DNA of 11,086 nt from CAZAKZ01 sp964485695 (GTDB lineage Bacteria; Planctomycetota; JAFGQW01). Positions 6,373 to 11,086 of the stretch are shown piece by piece (position 1 is the first letter of the stretch; every line of letters begins with the position of its first letter). Position numbers and translations under genes: made by a program. The notes below the pieces were generated by a model. The model was not told where the DNA came from. It did not search any database and saw only the letters and a list, made by a program, of their open reading frames with translations. Location: contig CAZAKZ010000167.1 in assembly GCA_964485695.1 (NCBI GenBank), positions 1 through 11,086 on the forward strand, in the 5' to 3' direction.

Positions 6373-7839
6373 ATGAAAGTGCTACTCTGCCTTCCTGCGG
6401 GCGGTTTCCTGGCCGACAAGGACGGCCTCATGCCGCCATCTGGCCTTGCCCCCCTTGGCCTGGCCTGCATGGGAGCGGTTCTGGAGCAGAAGGGCATCGA
6501 CGTCGAGATCCTGGACGCTCATGCCGGAGGCTGCTCCCTGCGGGAGGTCAAGGAGCGGCTCGGCCGAGTGATACCGGATGTGGTGGGCGTCACCTTCACG
6601 ACGGAGACACGCTTTCAGGGATTCCGGTTCATCAAGGCGGCAAGACGGGCCCTGCCGCGGGCCTGGATCATGGCCGGAGGTCCCCACGTCACTTTCGCCG
6701 CGCAGGATACCCTGGAGAGACTGGACGACCTCGACGCGGTGTGCAGGGGGGAGGGGGAATACACCCTGCTGGAAACGGTTCAGTCCCTGGAGCGGGGCGG
6801 GAGCCTGGAGGACGTCTCCGGCCTCTCCTTCAGGCGAAACGGCCGGATCATCCACAATCCTCCGAGGCCGTTCATCGAGGACCTGGACACCCTTCCCCTT
6901 CCCGCACGCCATCTCCTGGACATGAAGAGGTATGACGGATTCAAGGTGGACGTACCGGGGAGAGGCAAGATTTCATTCACCAACATCATGACGAGCCGGG
7001 GGTGCCCCGTCGGTTGCTGCTTCTGCTCCACCAGCGCCATGTGGGGCAAGCGCTTCCGGGGCCGGTCTCCCTCCCGGGTGGTGGAGGAGATCGCATCCGT
7101 GGTGGAGGACTACGGCGTCCGGGGCGTGTGGTTCTTCGATGATTCCTTCACCATGGACAGGGGCCGCGTGCAGGCGATATGCAATCTCATGATCGAAAGA
7201 GGACTCGATGCGCCGTGGCTCTGCGACGCCCGGATCGATGCCGTGGACGAATCCCTCCTGAAGAAGATGAAGGAGGCGGGGTGCTGCGGCGTCTCCTTCG
7301 GCGTGGAAACCGGGTCGCAGCGACTCCTCGACGAGGTGCTCGGAAAGAAGATATCACTGCACCGAGTCCGGGAGGTGAGGGACTGGTGCCGTCGGATCGA
7401 CCTCCGGGTGCGGTGGCTCTTCATGGTGGGCCTACCCACGGAGACGAAAGACGAAGCTCTCCAGACCCTGGACCTGATGGTGGAACTGGGCGGGGACAAC
7501 TCCCTGGGCGTGCTCAAGGTCTATCCGGGGACCGGCCTCGAGGATCTGGCCCGGGAAAAAGGCATCCTCACGGAGGACTTCACCTGGACCGAGAGAAAGA
7601 ACCGCGGGGCGGTGTCCTTGCCCGCCGTAGGCGGGGACGCCCCCCTGTTCACCGACGGTCTCGCCTGGGAGGACATGATGGAGGTCATTCTTCGATACGC
7701 GGAGATGAACCGCTGCAGCCTGCGGGGCCGGGTCTTTTCCGTTCTTCGGAAGATCCGATCCCCGGGTGACTTGAAGAGGTTCGTCGCCATGGGGATCCTG
7801 TTCGTGAAGCACCGGGGGATGCCCGGACGGGACGAATGA
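6373..7839 (+). CDS. B12-binding-domain radical SAM protein
   Basis: A 488-residue cytoplasmic iron-sulfur enzyme, substrate unknown. The N-terminal Rossmann-like domain (about 1-140) has the features of the cobalamin-binding half of this superfamily: a KVLLCLP strand, PLGLACMGAVLEQKG (27-41), VGVTFTT (71-77), MAGGPH (100-105) and CRGEGEYTLLE (124-134). The radical SAM core begins at TSRGCPVGCCFCS (207-219), where Cys211, Cys215 and Cys218 form the CxxxCxxC motif for the 4Fe-4S cluster. VWFFDDSF (252-259), GVSFGVETGS (306-315) and YPGT (384-387) are further core signatures. Relatives include methyltransferases and ring-forming enzymes such as BchE- and HpnP-type proteins; this one cannot be assigned. 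The ATG has only a distant GGAG, but no later start would keep the first strand. Its stop overlaps the next start (ATGA), indicating translational coupling to a flavin reductase that may supply electrons. Confidence 0.9.
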   Translation: MKVLLCLPAGGFLADKDGLMPPSGLAPLGLACMGAVLEQKGIDVEILDAHAGGCSLREVKERLGRVIPDVVGVTFTTETRFQGFRFIKAARRALPRAWIMAGGPHVTFAAQDTLERLDDLDAVCRGEGEYTLLETVQSLERGGSLEDVSGLSFRRNGRIIHNPPRPFIEDLDTLPLPARHLLDMKRYDGFKVDVPGRGKISFTNIMTSRGCPVGCCFCSTSAMWGKRFRGRSPSRVVEEIASVVEDYGVRGVWFFDDSFTMDRGRVQAICNLMIERGLDAPWLCDARIDAVDESLLKKMKEAGCCGVSFGVETGSQRLLDEVLGKKISLHRVREVRDWCRRIDLRVRWLFMVGLPTETKDEALQTLDLMVELGGDNSLGVLKVYPGTGLEDLAREKGILTEDFTWTERKNRGAVSLPAVGGDAPLFTDGLAWEDMMEVILRYAEMNRCSLRGRVFSVLRKIRSPGDLKRFVAMGILFVKHRGMPGRDE

Positions 7840-8507
7840 ATTATACTGCCCGCATGGAATTCCAAGCGGACAGCCTTTCCGTCCATGAGCGGTACAAGCT
7901 CCTCACCGGCTGCATCCTGCCGCGGCCGATCGCACTGGTCTCGACCGTGTCTCCGGACGGTCGGACTAACCTGGCCCCCTTCTCTTTTTTCGCCGGTGTG
8001 GGCTCGAATCCCATGACCTTGCTCTTCTGCCCGGCCAACACGCCCGAGGGAAAAGAAAAGGATTCGCTCAGGAACGCCGCCCCCGCTGCCGAGGGCGGCA
8101 CGGGTCAGTTCGTCGTCAACCTGGCGGTTGCGGCCTACATCGAAAAAGTGGCTGCCGCCGCCGAACCCCTGCCCCACGGCGAGAGCGAGTTCGACCTGAC
8201 CGGACTCACTCCGACTCCGAGCAAGGTCGTGAAACCGCCCCGGGTGGCGGAATCTCCGGCGTGCTTCGAGTGCGAGACCCTCCAGGTGGTGCGTACGAAT
8301 CCCGGACAGCCTGCAGGTGGCAACATCGTCCTCGGTCGGGTCCTGCACGTGTTCGTGCGCGACGACCTCGTGGATGAGGGGATGCACGTGGACGAGGAGG
8401 GTCTCGGCATCGTGGGCCGCCTGAGCGGCATTTCATACTGTATACCGGGCGACCGCTTTTCCCTACCCCCGGGGCGTGCCGCCTTTGACGCCGGGAAATC
8501 TTCATGA
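7836..8507 (+). CDS. Flavin reductase-like FMN-binding protein
   Basis: A 223-residue protein of the flavin reductase-like (flavoredoxin, COG1853-type) family, cytoplasmic, expected to bind FMN in a split-barrel fold and move electrons from NAD(P)H or to a partner. Family marks are the N-terminal RYKLLTGCILPRPIALVST (19-37), the SPDGRTNLAPFSFF segment (39-52), FVVNLAVAAY (92-101), ECETLQVV (about 145-152) and the C-terminal VGRLSGISYCIPGDRFSL. It is the usual size for the family and looks intact. The start at 7836 overlaps the radical SAM stop as ATGA. A second ATG at 7854 is closer to the usual family start but lacks a ribosome binding site. Its own stop overlaps the next start in the same way. 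Coupling suggests service to the radical SAM enzyme, for instance as reductant; that is inference. Confidence 0.88.
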   Translation: MNYTARMEFQADSLSVHERYKLLTGCILPRPIALVSTVSPDGRTNLAPFSFFAGVGSNPMTLLFCPANTPEGKEKDSLRNAAPAAEGGTGQFVVNLAVAAYIEKVAAAAEPLPHGESEFDLTGLTPTPSKVVKPPRVAESPACFECETLQVVRTNPGQPAGGNIVLGRVLHVFVRDDLVDEGMHVDEEGLGIVGRLSGISYCIPGDRFSLPPGRAAFDAGKSS

Positions 8508-8947
8508 AGAAAATCCATCCTGCTCTGATCACGGCTCTCCTCCTGTGCACCCTGACCTCCATTACGGGTGCGCAAGAGACAAAGGAACAGCGCGACAAGC
8601 GAATGGCCTGGTGGCGGAAGGCGCGGTTCGGTATGTTCATCCACTGGGGGCTCTACGCCATACCCGCAGGCGTCTGGAAGGGGAAGAAGGTGAAGGGCAT
8701 CGGCGAGTGGATCATGTACCATGGCCGGATCCCGGTGCACGAGTACGAGCCCCTGGCGAAGAAGTTCAACCCGGTCAAGTTCGATGCCGGGGCATGGGGT
8801 CATGAACCTGAAATCCGTCCGATTGAAGACCCGAAGAGCAGGGGCAGATACCGGCTTTCCACGGCCGTCAAACCCAGGGAATTGGGTGTCTGCCCCGGAT
8901 TTCCCCTGATAGAATCGACAGGTGCCGTGTACCCGTACCGAGGATAA
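8504..8947 (+). pseudogene. Truncated GH29 alpha-L-fucosidase (N-terminal stub)
   Basis: The first part reads as an exported GH29 fucosidase: signal peptide (about 1-23), then WWRKARFGMFIHWGLYAIPAG (36-56), GIGEWIMYHGRIPVHEY (65-81) and AKKFNPVKFDAGAW (85-98), the classical start of the catalytic barrel. GH29 enzymes normally exceed 400 residues. Homology stops near residue 98 (about nt 8798), and the remaining 49 codons are unrelated in appearance. The nucleophile aspartate and acid/base regions are lost, so fucosidase activity is not expected. The cause looks like a deletion or replacement rather than a point frameshift, because the rest of the gene is found in no frame downstream. The ATGA overlap with the flavin reductase gene shows it was, or still is, translated as part of that operon. 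A short exported peptide could still be made. Confidence 0.8.
8841..8896. repeat. REP-like inverted repeat inside the broken fucosidase tail
   Basis: The 12-nt arms GGGGCAGATACC (8841-8852) and GGTGTCTGCCCC (8885-8896) are inverted with one G-T pair and a 32-nt spacer. The right arm and its surroundings (TTGGGTGTCTGCCCCGGATT) look to me like the GGTGTCTGTCCCC-type repeats often found near REP-associated tyrosine transposases; that comparison is from memory. No transposase gene is present in the window. The repeat lies 40-100 nt after the point where fucosidase homology ends. Confidence 0.5.
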
Positions 8948-8952
8948 TCATT

Positions 8953-8959
8953 AGAGAGG
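8953..8959 (+). promoter_or_regulatory. Shine-Dalgarno supporting a GTG start
   Basis: AGAGAGG is placed 6 nt before the GTG at 8966. The first in-frame ATG lies more than 40 codons later, beyond the first membrane segment, so it would make a defective protein. Confidence 0.65.
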
Positions 8960-8965
8960 CCGCAA

Positions 8966-10960
8966 GTGCCGGGGTTCCGCCCGCTTCGCTCCCTGCTTCC
9001 AGCTGGTAATGCACGTACCGTAGTGATACTGATCGCGGTCTACGTGGCCCTCGTGGCCGTGCAGCTCCCCTGGATCGAAAGCGGGTGCGGCATGGCGGTT
9101 CTCTACGATGAGTACTTCTACGACCGGATGGCAGTGGAGATCGCGGGCACCGAACACACCTCCATGATCGGTGGAGCCTCGTCCAGATACCCGCCTCTTT
9201 ACTCGGCGATTCTCGCAGGCACGGCTCGCTTCTTCGGAGATGATCGATTCGGTCCCGGCCGCTTCCTCAATGTCCTCCTCCTCACAACGACCCTGTTCGG
9301 GGCTTATGGAATCGCCCGCCGTTTCTCGAGGCGGTCCGGAGCCTTGTTGGCCGGTACCGCAGCGGTACTTGGACCGAGCCTCGTTTTCCCTCCCGTCTTT
9401 CTCTCCGAAAACCTCTTCATCCCGCTTTTCGTCTTCTACGTCCTTGCCGTGGTCAGGCTTCTGGAAGCGCCCGGCTTCGCCCGTGCCGCCTGGGCGGGGG
9501 GAGTCGGCGCCGCTCTGGTCGGGACGAAGCTCCTGGCCGCGGCGCCCCTTGGCGTGACAGTGCTGTTTCTGCTCGTCCAACTACCGCTCCCTCCGCTCCG
9601 CCGCATCCTAGTCGTCACCCTGCATGGCTGCGTACTTCTCGTCCTCACGCTTCCTTTGTTGATCCATGTCCTGCTCCCATCCGCGATCCTGACTCTCGAG
9701 GATGCGGGTAGCACGCCCAGCCCTGCAATCGGGCGGTTCCTGTCGGCCGTCGGCAACCACCTGCTGGCCCCGGTCTACGGAACGGGACCGTTCTTTATCG
9801 CTCTTGCCGCGGCTCTGGCCTGGTTCCTGTTGCGTCAAGGCAAGGATGCCGAGCGAAGACAGGTGCTCCTCCTCTTGCTCGTCACCGTTTCCACCATCGC
9901 CGCGAGTGCGGTCTGGATCGCGATCGCGCGCCCGATGGAATTGCGCATTGAAGAGCGATACCAGCTCGCCGTCTACCCCATGATCCTGGTCCTCGCTGCC
10001 GGGGGTGTCGAGCACGTACCGCCGCGCTGGCGACTTTGCTTCGCGGCTTTCGCTCTCTTGCTGGTGTCGGTGCCGACGTTTCAAACTGATCCAGGCCGCC
10101 TGGCGGGCTGGCTCTACCTGAATCCCAGTCCGATACCGGTGCAGCTCTGGGCGGGCGCCCTCGGGATCTTCGCCGCCAAGGTGCTTTTTGTGGCGGTCCA
10201 TGTGGTGCTTGCTTTTATGTTTGTCGTTGCGGATCGTGCCCCCTGGCGGCACGTCGTCTGGATCGGCGCGATGGGAATCGGCTTATATACTCTCTGGATC
10301 GTGAACGTGCCCGTTCGGGAGGCGCGCAGCACCTTTGTGGAGGCACGCGGGAAGGACTTGCTGAAAGTGGAGCGTCTCCTCGAAGGAAGGATCCGCGACG
10401 GAGACCTCGTGCTCTTTGCCGGGCGTATTCCCGGCACGGTGGACTTCGCCTTCGCAAGCAAGTGCAAGCTGCCCTACTGGAGCCTCCCGGATCTGAACGA
10501 CCAATCATGGAATCCGGCAGCGTTCGACAACAAAACGGGCCGGTTCACGTGGCGGACGGGCGCCCGCACGCGGATCTGGCTGGTCACGCATGATGGGGTG
10601 ACACGCGGCGGCGTGCTCAAAGATCGCGAGGGCCCGTGGCGCCTCTTCCGCCTCGATGACGACGCACCCGGCCTCCATTCTTTCCTCTACCCGGCCCGAA
10701 CACCGCCCGAGGGGATCCACCAGATGATCGAGATCTATCTCTGGCCGCCGCCCTCGGACGTGGAGAGGCGAATCCGGGTCACTCCTCTGGAGGGTACCAC
10801 TCCGGAGGTTCTCTTCCGACGCCACGCTCCCTTCCTGGAGACCGGGTGGCTCCCCGTTGAAAAGGTGACCGAAGTGCCGGTTCCTCCGCTTGTGGGAGGG
10901 ACCGTCGACATGATGACGCTCAGGATTCGCGGAGGCCGTGTAAAGGTCGAAATGGAGTAG
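8966..10960 (+). CDS. GT-C-type integral membrane glycosyltransferase (PMT/ArnT-like)
   Basis: A 664-residue multi-pass inner-membrane protein, predicted to transfer a sugar from a polyprenyl-phosphate donor to a lipid or protein on the outer face of the membrane. A first membrane segment (about 18-36) is followed by a loop with YDEYFYDRMA (47-56); Asp48/Glu49 match the acidic pair typical of GT-C enzymes. RYPPLY (74-79) is the familiar motif before the second segment, and ERYQLAVYP (330-338) resembles the late Arg-Tyr motif of PMT-like enzymes. Further hydrophobic segments lie at about 100-117, 130-165, 175-205, 212-240, 273-290, 299-321, 334-348, 356-371, 395-421 and 428-446. A soluble C-terminal domain of about 210 residues, which I do not recognise, follows. 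It begins at GTG with AGAGAGG upstream, 18 nt after the fucosidase remnant. Donor and acceptor cannot be inferred. Confidence 0.82.
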   Translation: MPGFRPLRSLLPAGNARTVVILIAVYVALVAVQLPWIESGCGMAVLYDEYFYDRMAVEIAGTEHTSMIGGASSRYPPLYSAILAGTARFFGDDRFGPGRFLNVLLLTTTLFGAYGIARRFSRRSGALLAGTAAVLGPSLVFPPVFLSENLFIPLFVFYVLAVVRLLEAPGFARAAWAGGVGAALVGTKLLAAAPLGVTVLFLLVQLPLPPLRRILVVTLHGCVLLVLTLPLLIHVLLPSAILTLEDAGSTPSPAIGRFLSAVGNHLLAPVYGTGPFFIALAAALAWFLLRQGKDAERRQVLLLLLVTVSTIAASAVWIAIARPMELRIEERYQLAVYPMILVLAAGGVEHVPPRWRLCFAAFALLLVSVPTFQTDPGRLAGWLYLNPSPIPVQLWAGALGIFAAKVLFVAVHVVLAFMFVVADRAPWRHVVWIGAMGIGLYTLWIVNVPVREARSTFVEARGKDLLKVERLLEGRIRDGDLVLFAGRIPGTVDFAFASKCKLPYWSLPDLNDQSWNPAAFDNKTGRFTWRTGARTRIWLVTHDGVTRGGVLKDREGPWRLFRLDDDAPGLHSFLYPARTPPEGIHQMIEIYLWPPPSDVERRIRVTPLEGTTPEVLFRRHAPFLETGWLPVEKVTEVPVPPLVGGTVDMMTLRIRGGRVKVEME

Positions 10961-11011
10961 TACCCGGGTGATATTTCCTCCCACGCCGGATTATTCCAGG
11001 ACTTAACCGCC

Positions 11012-11038
11012 TTGAGAAATCATGAGAAATGGTATAAT
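11012..11038 (+). promoter_or_regulatory. Extended -10 sigma-70-type promoter reading out of the window
   Basis: TATAAT (11033-11038) is preceded by TGG, giving a full extended -10 element. TTGAGA (11012-11017) is a plausible -35 at a short 15-nt spacing, which the extended -10 can tolerate. Two direct copies of TGAGAAAT (11013-11020 and 11023-11030) sit 10 bp apart between and over these boxes, and a perfect palindrome TGTTGCAACA (11046-11055) lies near the expected start point. The gene it serves is outside the window. Confidence 0.7.
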
Positions 11039-11045
11039 TAGTTCC

Positions 11046-11086
11046 TGTTGCAACAAAGCCGTTTTTTGAGTCCGCACGAGGCGGCT
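11046..11086 (+). other. Palindrome and possible leader hairpin at the right edge
   Basis: TGTTGCAACA (11046-11055) is a perfect 10-bp palindrome around the expected transcription start. Further on, AGCCG (11057-11061) can pair with CGGCT (11082-11086), enclosing a six-T run. The window ends here, so the structure may be longer. An operator or a 5' untranslated structure are both possible. Confidence 0.35.

Noticed and set aside
6514..6531. DAHAGG in the radical SAM protein as a DxHxxG cobalamin-ligand motif
   Set aside because: The string fits the pattern but lies after the second strand of the domain (residues 48-53), not in the loop after the first strand where the histidine ligand of methionine-synthase-type domains sits; probably coincidence.
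8900..8965. TAGAAT or GATAAT as a promoter for the glycosyltransferase gene
   Set aside because: No -35-like hexamer at suitable spacing; -10-like hexamers alone are too common.
1..11086. CRISPR array, tRNA or rRNA gene, complete insertion sequence
   Set aside because: No regularly spaced repeats, no tRNA-like cloverleaf segments and no transposase were found on either strand by eye.

Overview
The window is high-GC bacterial DNA with compact genes. Four genes encode exported proteins that end in, or largely consist of, a similar beta-rich C-terminal module (Tyr-x-x-Ala-(Ala/Ser)-Ser-Leu-Gly, then Phe-x-x-(Tyr/Phe)-x-Gly-x-Leu, then Leu-x-Gly and a late His). From memory, this style of secreted protein is frequent in Planctomycetota, so I infer a planctomycete or another deep-branching high-GC lineage. 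There is no rRNA or other taxonomic marker here, so this is only moderately secure.

Layout. (1) 1-2410: a tandem pair of 339-residue secreted proteins, about three-quarters identical by hand alignment. Each is followed by a similar GC-rich hairpin. (2) 2427-3608, minus strand: an isocitrate/isopropylmalate dehydrogenase-family enzyme starting at a GTG with a strong ribosome binding site. (3) 3737-4805, minus strand: a third, divergent and cysteine-rich relative of the tandem pair, with a clear intrinsic terminator at its end. (4) 4806-5106: a divergent intergenic region packed with palindromes. (5) 5107-6348: a secreted protein with a possible SGNH-hydrolase-like N-terminal domain joined to the shared C-terminal module. 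(6) 6373-8507: a B12-binding-type radical SAM protein and a flavin reductase-like protein whose stop and start codons overlap (ATGA). (7) 8504-8947: the N-terminal stub of a GH29 alpha-L-fucosidase, translationally coupled to the flavin reductase but broken after about 98 residues. A REP-like inverted repeat lies in the replacement sequence. (8) 8966-10960: a multi-pass GT-C-type glycosyltransferase. (9) 10961-11086: an extended -10 promoter, with a direct repeat and a palindrome, that fires out of the window.

How the genes work together. The secreted paralogs and the SGNH-like protein probably act outside the cytoplasm. The module shared across different N-terminal domains suggests a common surface, secretion or binding role, but nothing in the sequence proves one. 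The radical SAM and flavin reductase genes look like a functional pair, since a flavin reductase could supply electrons or reduced flavin. The substrate of the radical SAM enzyme cannot be read from the sequence. The most interesting items are the shared C-terminal module, the zero-versus-fourteen cysteine contrast between paralogs, the palindrome cluster at 4905-4997, and the truncated fucosidase with its REP-like repeat.
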